Part shown: positions 1 to 6,566 of the stretch, piece after piece | Numbering within the stretch: the stretch's first letter is position 1 | How the letters are laid out: each line of letters begins with the position of its first letter | Source of the DNA: a virus | Strand: one strand, 5' to 3' | Length of the DNA stretch: 41,956 nt | IMG/VR virus record: IMGVR_UViG_3300024224_000008 | Span: 1 to 41,956 of that record | Made by a program: the position numbers and the translations under genes | The notes under the pieces: model-generated | The model's input: only the letters and a program-made list of their open reading frames with translations | The model's database searches: none | Told to the model about the DNA's origin: nothing

Positions 1-721
1 TGGCGGTGTCGAGCACGTCCCACACGTCGCGCGTTGGATGCGCGTGGAGTTCATCGACGATCGCGCCGTAGACGTTCAGGCCGTCGAGCGTGTGCGCGTC
101 AGCGGACAGCGGCGCGAACTTGCTCGCGGTGGCCGGCACTTCCAAACTGCGCGTCGTTTTCGCGCCGAGCCGTACGCCGAAGTACTCACGGAACTCCGGC
201 GATCGCTTCACCATTTCCCACGCGGTCTCGGCGACGGCTTTGGCTTGCTCGCGCGTGGTGGCGGCGCTGTAGACCTCCGCGCCGCTCTCGCCGTCGGCCG
301 CCGTGAGGACGTTCGCGATCACGGCGCCGAGCGTGGATTTAGCGTTTTTGCGCGGCACCAGGACGAGGCCGACCTTGAATCGCCGCGCGCCGGTCAGCAC
401 GTGCAGCCAGCCGAACAGCGTCGTCAGCAGCCAGCATTGCCACGGCTCCAGGACGATCGTCGCCCAGCGATTGCGGCCTTCGCTGTCGCGGCCGACGACC
501 TTTGCCTTCGGTCCTTTGATATGCGGAAACTGCTCGGCCGCGCGGCAGATGCGCGTCGCGGCCGCGGCGTCAAACCGATACGGAAACTCGGGATCGGTGC
601 CGACGCGCGCCAGGTCGCGGACGTTCCGCTCGCACGCCAGGCGGACCCATTTACACGCGAGGATCTCGCCGGCGGCGACCGCCGCCTCATACGCCCGCGC
701 GATCCCGACGTAATCCTTCAC
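1..721 (-). CDS. terL: Terminase large subunit, N-terminal part (ATPase half)
   Basis: This is the 5' part of the packaging motor gene, which continues across the assembly join at 41820 to a stop at 40724. The 721 + 1,097 bases make 606 codons exactly, so the product has 605 residues. The ATPase half carries a Walker A (VPRKNAKST, residues about 122-130) and a Walker B (GAIVDELH, about 219-226 with D223/E224), the pattern of HK97/YmfN-type terminases. The start is GTG at 721, which overlaps the terS stop as GTGA. The protein docks on the portal, pumps DNA into the prohead and cuts concatemers with its C-terminal nuclease. The break inside the gene is purely an artefact of linearising a circular assembly. 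Confidence 0.95.
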   Translation of the reverse strand, partial: MKDYVGIARAYEAAVAAGEILACKWVRLACERNVRDLARVGTDPEFPYRFDAAAATRICRAAEQFPHIKGPKAKVVGRDSEGRNRWATIVLEPWQCWLLTTLFGWLHVLTGARRFKVGLVLVPRKNAKSTLGAVIANVLTAADGESGAEVYSAATTREQAKAVAETAWEMVKRSPEFREYFGVRLGAKTTRSLEVPATASKFAPLSADAHTLDGLNVYGAIVDELHAHPTRDVWDVLDTA

Positions 722-1233
722 GGCTGTTTGGCGACGGCCGCCCACGGATTCGCGGCGGCGGCTGCGGCGGCGGCCTGGCGCGCGGCGCCGTCGACCGGCT
801 TGCCGAACGCGGTCAGCTTGAAGCGTGCGAGCAGCCCGTCGAGCCGCTGCGCATACTTGGTGTAGAGCTTCAAGCCGTCAGCGATCACGCGCCGCTGCGG
901 CTCTTTGTGGTTGCGCTCCAGGTCGATCGAGTCCGCGATCGCGTGCGTCAGCGCCGCGACGGTGCACAGCTCGCGGAATCCGATCGCGGTGGCCGGCGTC
1001 AGCGTCTGCGCCTCGATCGCGAGCGGTGCGCACGTGCGCCACACGTCACGCTCCGCCGACGTGAGGTCGCTCGGCGGCAGCGCCAGGTCGTCGTCGGCCG
1101 CCGCGGCCGCGGCGGAGGCCTCCGCCGGCGGCGCCGGCGCCGGCGCGGGATCGCGGCGCGTGGTGACGAGCGACAGCACGCGCTTTTTGGTTGGCTTGCG
1201 GCCGGCGCCGACGCGAGGTCCGCCGCGTGGCAT
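718..1233 (-). CDS. terS: Terminase small subunit (P27-like)
   Basis: This 171-residue protein starts with MPRGGPRVGAGRKP, the glycine/arginine/lysine-rich opening typical of P27-family small terminases. A low-complexity Pro/Ala linker (about 35-55) follows, then a helical domain. In that family the protein recognises the packaging site and hands DNA to TerL. The ATG at 1233 is chosen over longer open sequence because the family opening begins there and because it overlaps the preceding stop as TGATG. Its own stop overlaps the terL GTG. The Ala-rich C terminus probably contacts TerL, by inference only. Confidence 0.88.
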   Translation of the reverse strand: MPRGGPRVGAGRKPTKKRVLSLVTTRRDPAPAPAPPAEASAAAAAADDDLALPPSDLTSAERDVWRTCAPLAIEAQTLTPATAIGFRELCTVAALTHAIADSIDLERNHKEPQRRVIADGLKLYTKYAQRLDGLLARFKLTAFGKPVDGAARQAAAAAAAANPWAAVAKQP

Positions 1234-1325
1234 CAGACCAGCCCCGCCAGCGCGCGGCCGATCGCCGCGAGCAGCTCCAGGATCGCCGCCGTCGATTGGA
1301 TCGCCGCGGCGATCGCCGCGATCAT
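1233..1325 (-). CDS. Tiny hydrophobic peptide, 30 residues
   Basis: This reading frame, almost entirely Ala, Ile and Leu (starting MIAAIAAAIQ), fills the exact gap between the 72-residue protein upstream and terS. Its ATG overlaps the upstream stop as ATGA and its TGA overlaps the terS start as TGATG. Both ends therefore show the stop-start coupling used across this genome, and that is the main support for it. It could be a small membrane peptide, or simply a translational relay that carries ribosomes to terS. No family was recognised. Confidence 0.5.
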   Translation of the reverse strand: MIAAIAAAIQSTAAILELLAAIGRALAGLV

Positions 1326-1540
1326 CGGAGCGCCTCGGCGGCGACCTGGACGCGCGCCACGTCCGCGAGCAGCTCCAGGAAATACGCGGCGTCGGCTTCG
1401 CCGGCGGCCGCCGGATCATCGGGTTCGGTATCCGCGAACGCCGCCGGATCGGCCTGATACCGGCGCCGCCATTCCGCGAAGGCCTCCGCCACCAGGCGTC
1501 GCTCGGTGTCGCCGGCGATCAGCTGCAGTAGTGCGCGCAT
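1322..1540 (-). CDS. Small hypothetical protein upstream of terS
   Basis: This 72-residue acidic helical protein has no recognised family. The ATG at 1540 is chosen because GGAGG lies nine bases upstream, whereas a longer in-frame version would start in an AT-rich leader without a ribosome site. It is the first gene of the packaging operon after the 134-base gap behind the HNH gene. It overlaps the 30-codon frame by ATGA. Confidence 0.72.
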   Translation of the reverse strand: MRALLQLIAGDTERRLVAEAFAEWRRRYQADPAAFADTEPDDPAAAGEADAAYFLELLADVARVQVAAEALR

Positions 1541-1674
1541 GTTTGAAAACCTCCAGGAATCTTTGAAAAAAAGTTTTTGTGTAAACGACCGGGCCCGGTC
1601 TCCGCCAGGTTTGGCCCTAAACAAAGATCAAGGCCATACCCCCCCCACACGACGGTCGCGTGCTGCGTTCGCAT
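1541..1674 (-). promoter_or_regulatory. Leader of the terminase operon with a perfect palindrome
   Basis: This 134-base gap is one of the few untranslated stretches in the packaging region. It holds a perfect 14-base palindrome (GACCGGGCCCGGTC, 1587-1600), an A/T-rich tract with a run of seven T on the minus strand, and the GGAGG of the next gene. It may combine a terminator for the HNH gene with the leader of the terminase genes. It is also a reasonable place to look for the packaging (cos/pac) site, because it lies between HNH and terS. No clear -35/-10 pair was seen. Confidence 0.4.
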
Positions 1675-2094
1675 CTACAGTGCTCGCGCGCGCCGCTCGC
1701 GATTGGTCTTGCGTGAGTGACACGACACACAGAGGAATCCCACGCGCAGCGGATCGCACACGCTGCGACGATCGCTGCGCTCGTGTTCCTGCAGTGGTGG
1801 ATCGTGATCAAGGTGAAGGCGACGATCCGTGATGCGGCCTTCTGCTTTGCAAATGCTCTCGCGCATCGCTGGCCCGCCTGGCAGCGCAGCGCCGCAGACC
1901 GGCGCAACACCAGCGCGGATCAGCTGTCGCACGAACAGCGCGCGGAATGTTTTTGACCAGTACGACGTATAACCACGCGCCGAGGCGGTGCGCCGACCGT
2001 GCGTTGGCGCGCAGCTGCTGCACAGCGTGCCCGCTGGTGTGAGGTTCGGACAGCCGGCCGATCCGCGACATGGCGACAGCGGTGCGCTCGGCAT
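1675..2094 (-). CDS. HNH endonuclease of the packaging module
   Basis: This 139-residue protein has the typical phage HNH layout. An N-terminal Cys/zinc segment (CRGSAGCPN, then CSSC) is followed by ARGYTSYWSKTFR and then the nuclease core LHLDHDPP...LCVSCHSRKTN. The DH pair and the CHSRKT ending are the metal-binding and catalytic signatures. HNH proteins next to terminase genes assist cos cleavage in HK97-like phages, so placement and family point to DNA-end processing during packaging. The ATG at 2094 overlaps the previous stop as ATGA. Confidence 0.86.
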   Translation of the reverse strand: MPSAPLSPCRGSAGCPNLTPAGTLCSSCAPTHGRRTASARGYTSYWSKTFRALFVRQLIRAGVAPVCGAALPGGPAMRESICKAEGRITDRRLHLDHDPPLQEHERSDRRSVCDPLRVGFLCVSCHSRKTNRERRARAL

Positions 2095-2315
2095 CAGTGC
2101 CGCTCCGTCGCCGCAAGTAGATCGCTGAGCGACAGCGACAACAGCTCCGCGCGCAGCTCGCCCTCGATGATCTCTAGCTGCGCGTCCTCGACGAGCGGTG
2201 CCAGCTCCGCGCGGATCGCGGCGGCGTACTCGAGCGGGATTCCTTCGGGAAATCGGCGGTTCAGCCGCTCCAGGAACACGCGGATCGCCGTGAGCCGATC
2301 GAGCGCGGTCATCAT
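2094..2315 (-). CDS. Small helical hypothetical protein
   Basis: This 73-residue, Leu- and Glu-rich protein is probably all alpha-helical. Its start overlaps the methyltransferase stop (ATGA) and its stop overlaps the HNH start (ATGA), so it is translated as part of a methyltransferase-to-HNH string. No family was recognised. The start has two consecutive ATG codons, and 2315 is chosen for the overlap. Confidence 0.72.
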   Translation of the reverse strand: MMTALDRLTAIRVFLERLNRRFPEGIPLEYAAAIRAELAPLVEDAQLEIIEGELRAELLSLSLSDLLAATERH

Positions 2316-2956
2316 GCGGCGCGCCGTTCCTCACGCCGCGCGGCTTCGATGCGGCGCGCAGCGATCTCGCAGTACCGTTCCTCGCGTTCGATCAGCACCG
2401 CCTCGCGCCCCAGCTCCAGCGCGGCGAGGCCGGTCGTGCCGCTGCCGGCGTAGGGATCGAGGATCGTGCGGACGTCGCCGGCTTGCTCGATGCACCAGCG
2501 CATCAGCGCGACGGGTTTCTGTGTCGGGTGAAACTTGCCGCGGTGGTAGTCGCGGCGCGCGAGCGGATCGCGCATGAACACACGCGCGTTCGCATCCCAC
2601 GAGCACCAGGCCAGCTCGCACTCGGCAAACGTGCGGCCCTTGAAGCCGGCGCCCTTATCCCACACGAAGAAATTGCGCGTCGGCGGCAGCGAAAAATAGT
2701 TCATGCCGAACACGACGGCGCGCTCCGCGTGGTCGACGAGCATCTGCAGGATCCACGGCGCCGGCGCGGCGTCATCCCAGCGCAGATCGCTGCGGCGGAA
2801 TTTCTGCTCGCCGTATTTGCCGGTGCCGCCGCTGCGGCCGGCGCCGTACGGCGGATCGGTCAGCAGCAGATCGACGCGCGGCAGCGCCGGCACGATTTGC
2901 CGACAGTCACCGAGGTAGAGCGTGACGCCGCCGCGTTTGTAGTACGGCCGCTGCAT
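2312..2956 (-). CDS. DNA methyltransferase (N6-adenine/N4-cytosine type)
   Basis: This 214-residue protein has the catalytic DPPY motif early (TDPPYG, about 33-38). The AdoMet-binding region comes late: HPTQKP at about 143-148, then ILDPYAGSGTTG at about 165-176. That order is characteristic of beta-class amino-methyltransferases. It would methylate adenine or cytosine to protect phage DNA from restriction or to mark it. No cognate restriction enzyme is adjacent, so it looks like an orphan enzyme. The target is unknown; the many GATC sites in the genome are one candidate. The start is fixed by ATGA overlap with the HTH gene upstream. Confidence 0.93.
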   Translation of the reverse strand: MQRPYYKRGGVTLYLGDCRQIVPALPRVDLLLTDPPYGAGRSGGTGKYGEQKFRRSDLRWDDAAPAPWILQMLVDHAERAVVFGMNYFSLPPTRNFFVWDKGAGFKGRTFAECELAWCSWDANARVFMRDPLARRDYHRGKFHPTQKPVALMRWCIEQAGDVRTILDPYAGSGTTGLAALELGREAVLIEREERYCEIAARRIEAARREERRAA

Positions 2957-3228
2957 CAGCGGCTCGCGCGCTCGACCGCGAGACCATCAGCCGGCGTCGG
3001 CAGCCGTTGCCAGCCGAGCGCCTGTAGGAACGCCACGAAGTGATCCAGGTGGATCCGGTACTGGCGGCGGCCGCGGACGATCGTGACCTCCGCGTCGAGC
3101 TGCACCAGGCGGTCGCCGCTGGTGATGCCGCGCACGATCGCGCGACGAATGAAGCTGGAGTCGAAGCCCATGAACGAGGCGCACGCGCCTACGGTCCACG
3201 GCGTCGAGGCAATTGCGGCTGGTGTCAC
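2956..3228 (-). CDS. Small HTH-type DNA-binding protein (copy B of a tandem pair)
   Basis: This 90-residue protein aligns over most of its length with the product of the gene just upstream. Both share a pattern of VGxxxxFMGxxxSxxRxAI, a central V-R-L/Q-L-D/K segment, and the ending RIHLDxFxAFLQAxGWxRxP. It reads like an excisionase/Xis-type winged helix that selects DNA. It starts with GTG at 3228, with only a weak ribosome site, and its stop overlaps the methyltransferase start as ATGA. It may control the methyltransferase/HNH string, by inference from position. Confidence 0.7.
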   Translation of the reverse strand: MTPAAIASTPWTVGACASFMGFDSSFIRRAIVRGITSGDRLVQLDAEVTIVRGRRQYRIHLDHFVAFLQALGWQRLPTPADGLAVERASR

Positions 3229-3332
3229 GCTGAACCCTGGAGCACGCGGCGCGGTGAATCGCGCGCGTGATGGGATCAGAGTCGCGCACTTGTCGAGGTT
3301 TGCAGCCGGTCGGAATCCTGGAGACGCTCGCC

Positions 3333-3386
3333 GCGCTCTGTGCGCTCTAGCCGCTCAGTACGCTCAAGCCGCTCCGCGCGCTCAAG
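3333..3386. repeat. Three tandem 18-bp repeats between the two HTH paralogs
   Basis: Three consecutive 18-base units (3333-3350, 3351-3368, 3369-3386) each contain two CGCTC-type half-units nine bases apart. On the minus strand this appears as recurring GAGCG boxes. The array lies in the gap between the paralogous HTH genes and just overlaps the stop of the upstream copy. It could be a binding array for one of those proteins. One minus-strand frame through it reads as a Leu-Glu-Arg-Thr-Glu-Arg periodicity, which is taken as a by-product of the repeat. Confidence 0.6.
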
Positions 3387-3732
3387 CCGCGGTGCTCTCG
3401 CGTGGATGCCGCGGGATCCGGCGCCAGCCGATCGCCTGTAGAAATGCAATGAAGTCGTCGAGATGGATCCGGTGTGTGCGGCGCCCGTTGAACGTGAGCG
3501 ATTCCGCTTTGAGGCGCACCAGGCCGCCCGGTACCCACACGCCCTCGTCGATCGCGCCACGAACCCAGGACGTCGACCGCCCCATGTAGTCGCCCACGTC
3601 GCGCGTTGTCAGCGGCGGATCGGTGGCACGTGAGCCGCCAGCGATCGGCCGCGATCGACCGCGGCGCCGGTCCACCAGTGCCGGCGCCGGCGCTGGCGCG
3701 CTGACGTCGGCATCATCCGAGCGACTACTCAT
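3382..3732 (-). CDS. HTH-type DNA-binding protein (copy A of a tandem pair)
   Basis: This 116-residue protein has a disordered Arg/Pro/Ala N-terminal region (about 1-40) and then an excisionase-like HTH. The HTH reads LTTRDVGDYMGRSTSWVRGAI and is followed by a basic wing ending RIHLDDFIAFLQAIGW. It is a clear paralog of the next gene downstream, with an added N-terminal tail. The ATG at 3732 is preferred because the longer in-frame start is TTG. It is transcribed divergently from the HTH-Ku cassette across a 104-base gap, so it is a candidate regulator of that cassette as well as of its own operon. Confidence 0.75.
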   Translation of the reverse strand: MSSRSDDADVSAPAPAPALVDRRRGRSRPIAGGSRATDPPLTTRDVGDYMGRSTSWVRGAIDEGVWVPGGLVRLKAESLTFNGRRTHRIHLDDFIAFLQAIGWRRIPRHPRESTAA

Positions 3733-3836
3733 GTGCCCGACCGTTTCTGCTCGCAAGGTTCACGCCTCTATTGTCCTTTTTCGGCTCAGCTCCGCGCGTG
3801 GTGCAGCACCGTGCCGATCTGCCCGATACCGGGTAC
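3733..3836. promoter_or_regulatory. Divergent promoter region between HTH copy A and the HTH-Ku cassette
   Basis: This 104-base gap separates the minus-strand HTH gene from the plus-strand cassette, so it must hold both promoters. It contains the only notable A/T-rich patch here (TTGTCCTTTTT at about 3771-3781). No convincing -10 box could be paired with it, so individual promoters are not called. Confidence 0.5.
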
Positions 3837-4037
3837 ATGTCCGATGAACAGCTCGTCTCGATCACCAAAGCCGCACAGCTCGTCGGTGTCAGCCGCCGTA
3901 CGATCTACAACTGGATGTCGGCCGGGAAACTCCAGATCCGGCGGACCGCCGGCGGCCGCGTGCGCATCACCGCGTCGTCGCTCTGGCGTCCAGCCAGCTC
4001 GCCGGCGTCAGCTGCTGCCGAAAATCCGGCAGCGTGA
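3837..4037 (+). CDS. Small excisionase/MerR-like HTH protein heading the Ku cassette
   Basis: This 66-residue protein is essentially one HTH domain: SITKAAQLVGVSRRTIYNWMSAGKL followed by a basic wing (QIRRTAGGRVRIT). That is the standard helix-turn-helix-17/excisionase pattern. It is the first gene of a three-gene plus-strand cassette in an otherwise minus-strand region, 14 bases ahead of Ku. The ATG at 3837 is chosen because the domain starts directly after it and the longer in-frame extension looks non-coding. It is probably an autoregulator of the cassette or an excisionase-like architectural factor; excision is less likely because no integrase was found. Confidence 0.8.
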   Translation: MSDEQLVSITKAAQLVGVSRRTIYNWMSAGKLQIRRTAGGRVRITASSLWRPASSPASAAAENPAA

Positions 4038-4051
4038 AAGGACCTCGATCC

Positions 4052-4870
4052 ATGCGTGCCACCTGGCGCGGTCACCTGAAAATTAGCCTCGTCAACATTC
4101 CGATCTTGGTGTTCCCGGCGACCGACGCCGCGGCGGCGCTGTCCTTCAATCAGCTGCACGACGCATGTCAGACGCGCGTGCAGCAGCGGCGCTGGTGTCC
4201 GCAGTGCGCGCGCGAGGTCCCGAATAGCGAGATCGTCAAAGGCTTTGAGTTTGCCAAAGGTCAGTACGTCGTGCTGCGCGACGAGGACCTGGACGCCGTA
4301 CGGCCGGAATCCACGCGCGTGATCGACCTGGTGCAATTCGCGCCGGCGCGCCAGCTGGATCCGATGTACATCGATCGCACCTACTACCTCGCGCCAGACA
4401 AAGGCGGCGCCGACGCGTTCGTGGTGATGCGCGAGGCAATGGCGGACCGGATCGGGATCGGCAAGCTGGCGATCTACGGCCGCGAGTACTTGATCGCCGT
4501 GCGGCCGCTGGAGCGCGCGCTCGTGCTCCACACGCTGCACCACGCCGCGGAGCTGCGCGCCCTGGAGGACGTCGTCGACCTCACGGCGATCGCCGGCCAG
4601 GCGCCGGCGGCCGACGTCAAGCTGGCGCGCCAGGTGGTCGCCACGTTCACCGCGCCGCTGCGCCTGGACACGTTCACCGACGCGTATGTGGCCGGCTTGC
4701 GCCAGGTGATCGATCGGCGGATCGCTGGTGAGGACACCGCGGGCGCGCCGGCGGCGCCGGCGCCGCGGGCGACGGCCGACCTCAAGGCCGCGCTGCTGGA
4801 GAGTCTGGCGGCGGTGCGTGGCCAGGCGGCGGCCGCGGCGCCCCGCAAGCGTCGAGGAAAGGCCGCGTAA
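4052..4870 (+). CDS. ku: Ku protein (non-homologous end-joining DNA-end-binding protein)
   Basis: This 272-residue protein matches bacterial Ku from end to end. It opens MRATWRGHLKISLVNIPI and continues with FNQLHDAC, a CPQC pair (49-52) followed by VKGFEFAKGQYVVL, and DPMYIDRTYYLAP. The core ends with the helical LHHAAELR segment. The basic C-terminal tail (PRKRRGK) resembles tails that aid DNA threading. The length equals that of cellular Ku, and no truncation is visible. Ku homodimers ring double-stranded ends and recruit LigD. No ligase is encoded here, so a host LigD would be required. The ATG at 4052 is favoured over GTG 4034 because AAAGGA lies nine bases before it and the family opening starts there. 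Mycobacteriophages Omega and Corndog are known Ku carriers. Confidence 0.95.
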   Translation: MRATWRGHLKISLVNIPILVFPATDAAAALSFNQLHDACQTRVQQRRWCPQCAREVPNSEIVKGFEFAKGQYVVLRDEDLDAVRPESTRVIDLVQFAPARQLDPMYIDRTYYLAPDKGGADAFVVMREAMADRIGIGKLAIYGREYLIAVRPLERALVLHTLHHAAELRALEDVVDLTAIAGQAPAADVKLARQVVATFTAPLRLDTFTDAYVAGLRQVIDRRIAGEDTAGAPAAPAPRATADLKAALLESLAAVRGQAAAAAPRKRRGKAA

Positions 4871-4879
4871 AATGCGCGC

Positions 4880-5107
4880 ATGGATCGACGTGATGCGCTC
4901 AAGGTCCTCGCCGCGCTGCCGGCCGCGACGCGGATTGGCCGCGCGGAGCCGGCGCCGCGTGACGTGATCGTCGTGGAGCTGCCAGGCGAGCCGGAGGTCA
5001 GCGACGTCCAGCGGTATCGGGTGGCGCTGCAGCAAGTCTGGCCGCAGCATCGGATCGTGATGCTCGCCGGCGGCGTCCGTCTGTCGTTCGCCGCCGGCGG
5101 CCGGTGA
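4880..5107 (+). CDS. Small protein with a Tat-like leader, downstream of Ku
   Basis: This 75-residue protein begins MDRRDALKVLAALPAATRIG. The twin arginine followed by a hydrophobic stretch resembles a Tat export signal, although the hydrophobic core is short. The mature part (about 50 residues) is beta-rich with no recognised family. It follows Ku by nine bases and is probably co-transcribed. It ends one base from the convergent 51-residue gene. An alternative is a cytoplasmic protein with a coincidental RR motif. Confidence 0.6.
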   Translation: MDRRDALKVLAALPAATRIGRAEPAPRDVIVVELPGEPEVSDVQRYRVALQQVWPQHRIVMLAGGVRLSFAAGGR

Positions 5108-5108
5108 G

Positions 5109-5264
5109 TTAGCGGCTCGGGCGTTTGCGCGGTCGGCCGCCGAGCTTGCCGTTGCGGCGCGCGGCCGCGGCTTTGGCGGCGCTGGTGCGCGAGCCGGCGC
5201 GGCGCGCCCATTCACGCGCCAGGGCGTTGTCGTCGATCGTTGCGGCCTTCCGTGGTTTCTGCAT
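5109..5264 (-). CDS. Small basic protein ending in a GGRPRK tail
   Basis: This 51-residue, strongly basic protein ends AAARRNGKLGGRPRKRPSR. The same kind of basic tail (NGKxGGRPRK) recurs in many short bacterial proteins of unknown function and suggests nucleic-acid binding. The ATG at 5264 overlaps the upstream stop as ATGA. It closes the long minus-strand string that begins at 7690 and converges with the Ku cassette. Confidence 0.75.
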   Translation of the reverse strand: MQKPRKAATIDDNALAREWARRAGSRTSAAKAAAARRNGKLGGRPRKRPSR

Positions 5265-5473
5265 CAGTCTGCCTCCGCGGGCGCCGGCCAGTACCGGAAT
5301 GTCGCCGTGCGCGCCGGCCGCGCCGCGGCGTCCTCGTTCAGCTGCCGCGCGCGCTCGCGCGCCTCCGCCTCTGTGAAGTGCAGCACCTGGCCGCCGTCGC
5401 CGCCGCGCAGCGGTCCGACGCGGTGCCCGGTGACGCCGCCGCTAACCTCACACATCACGATCCACGTGTTCAC
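5264..5473 (-). CDS. Small hypothetical protein
   Basis: This 69-residue protein (starting MNTWIVMCEVSGGVTGHR) has an early beta region and a middle helix rich in Glu, Ala and Arg. It starts with GTG at 5473, overlapping the lipoprotein stop as GTGA, and ends in ATGA overlap with the 51-residue gene. No family was recognised. Coupling to the lipoprotein suggests related expression, not necessarily related function. Confidence 0.72.
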   Translation of the reverse strand: MNTWIVMCEVSGGVTGHRVGPLRGGDGGQVLHFTEAEARERARQLNEDAAARPARTATFRYWPAPAEAD

Positions 5474-6141
5474 GGCTGCACCACGAGCGCCTCGCGCGCG
5501 CTGATCGTGTGACCGTTGGCCAGCGTGGCGTCGACCTGCACCGTGAACAGTCCCGCGTGCGCGAACGTGTGATCGAGCGTGCGCTGTGTGGATTGGACGA
5601 CGACGTCGTTCAGCGCGGCGCCCTCATCGAGAAACGTATACGCGATCCCGCGCGTGGCCACGTCATCAGCGGAGAACGTCACCGCCACGCGGTACGCCAG
5701 CGGCGGCCCGAGGCGCCGCACGGAGAGGCCGAGCACCGGATCGGCGACCGGCGGCGCCGGCGGCACGAGCAGCGGCTGCACGGCGACCGTGGTTTCCGCG
5801 TGCACGGTGTCGGTGCGCGCGGCGATCGCGGCCACGCCGGCCGGCGCCTCGCTGAGCGTGACGCGCGCCACGCCGGCGACGTCGGTGGCCACGACCGCGG
5901 CCGACAGCGTGCCGGCGGAGGCCTGGAACGTGACGGCCGCGCCAGGCACCGCGGCCGCGTAGGCGTCGATCACGCGCGCCTGGATCGCCACCGTGCCGCC
6001 GGCGGCGCCGAGGCCTGGTGCCGCGGACAGCTCCAGGCGCGCCGGCACGCCTGGCGCCGGCTGTGACGACGGCGCCGTTGGCGGCGCCGCCACCGAGCAC
6101 GCGGCGGTCAGCGCCGCGACGAACAGGATGATCAGTTTCAT
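5470..6141 (-). CDS. Lipoprotein with a bacterial Ig-like (Big_1-like) domain
   Basis: The 223-residue product begins MKLIILFVAALTAACS, a lipoprotein signal with an LTAAC lipobox, so the mature protein would be anchored through Cys15. A Pro-rich linker leads to a domain (about residues 32-125) with the Big_1/invasin pattern: VAIQARVIDAYAAAVPGAAVTF, a GTLSAAV turn, and TDVAGVARVTL. A second beta domain ends with a PKD-like FAHAGLFTVQVDA strand. A surface lipoprotein expressed from a phage outside the lysis cassette suggests lysogenic conversion or superinfection exclusion, by inference. The ATG at 6141 has GGGGGAG upstream and overlaps the previous stop. Confidence 0.82.
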   Translation of the reverse strand: MKLIILFVAALTAACSVAAPPTAPSSQPAPGVPARLELSAAPGLGAAGGTVAIQARVIDAYAAAVPGAAVTFQASAGTLSAAVVATDVAGVARVTLSEAPAGVAAIAARTDTVHAETTVAVQPLLVPPAPPVADPVLGLSVRRLGPPLAYRVAVTFSADDVATRGIAYTFLDEGAALNDVVVQSTQRTLDHTFAHAGLFTVQVDATLANGHTISAREALVVQP

Positions 6142-6566
6142 TTGCTCCCCCTCACGATCCGATACCCGGCACGGTGCGCTGCACACGCGAACTGACGCGC
6201 GCAGACCAGCCGGCAAAACAAACCGTCGTACGAATCCCAGCGGATAAACTGCCGCCGCACGACCGCCGGCCGCGTCCAATCGATCAGCCCTTTGCGGCGT
6301 TCGTGCGTGGTTATCGGCCGCAGCTTGCGATCGCAAAACGCGCAGCGCGGCCGCTCGGCCGGCAGTCCGTCGATCGGCGGCAGCTGCCGGTACGGATCCA
6401 CGATCCGGCGCAGCTCCGCGAGCGGCAGATTCACCGTGGCGCGGTCGTCCGCCTCTCCGTCGATGCCGACGTCGGCGGTGCCGTTCTCATACACGTACCG
6501 CACGCGGCCGATTGCGCCGTCGGCGGTGCGAACCCAATGGTCGGTCGCGATCGTGCGCGCGCTCAC
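6138..6566 (-). CDS. Hypothetical protein with a Cys pair motif
   Basis: This 142-residue protein has an N-terminal beta-rich half (VRTADGAIGRVRYVYENG, like a small SH3-type barrel). A CAFCDRKLRPITTHERRKG segment and later cysteines (LFCRLVCARQFACAAH) could together bind zinc. The function is unknown. The start is GTG 6566 (GTGA overlap with the zinc-ribbon gene upstream), and the stop overlaps the lipoprotein start as ATGA. Confidence 0.75.
   Translation of the reverse strand: MSARTIATDHWVRTADGAIGRVRYVYENGTADVGIDGEADDRATVNLPLAELRRIVDPYRQLPPIDGLPAERPRCAFCDRKLRPITTHERRKGLIDWTRPAVVRRQFIRWDSYDGLFCRLVCARQFACAAHRAGYRIVRGSK

Noticed and set aside
1-126. Terminal repeat as a physical direct terminal repeat of the virion
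   Set aside because: The repeat lies in the middle of the terminase gene and the join restores the frame, so it is an assembly overlap. Real terminal repeats of packaged DNA usually lie in noncoding sequence.
3276-3560. Minus-strand frame with a Leu-Glu-Arg-Thr-Glu-Arg repeat
   Set aside because: It overlaps the HTH gene in another frame and its repeat comes directly from the 18-bp DNA array. It has no ribosome site and no coupling to neighbours.
3837-4037. HTH protein as an excisionase implying an integrase
   Set aside because: No tyrosine or serine recombinase signature was seen in any reading frame inspected, and the gene is linked to Ku. Excisionase-like folds are common among plain regulators.
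5109-5264. Extension of the 75-residue plus-strand gene past its stop
   Set aside because: The TGA at 5105-5107 is clear, and the following bases encode a well-coupled minus-strand protein.
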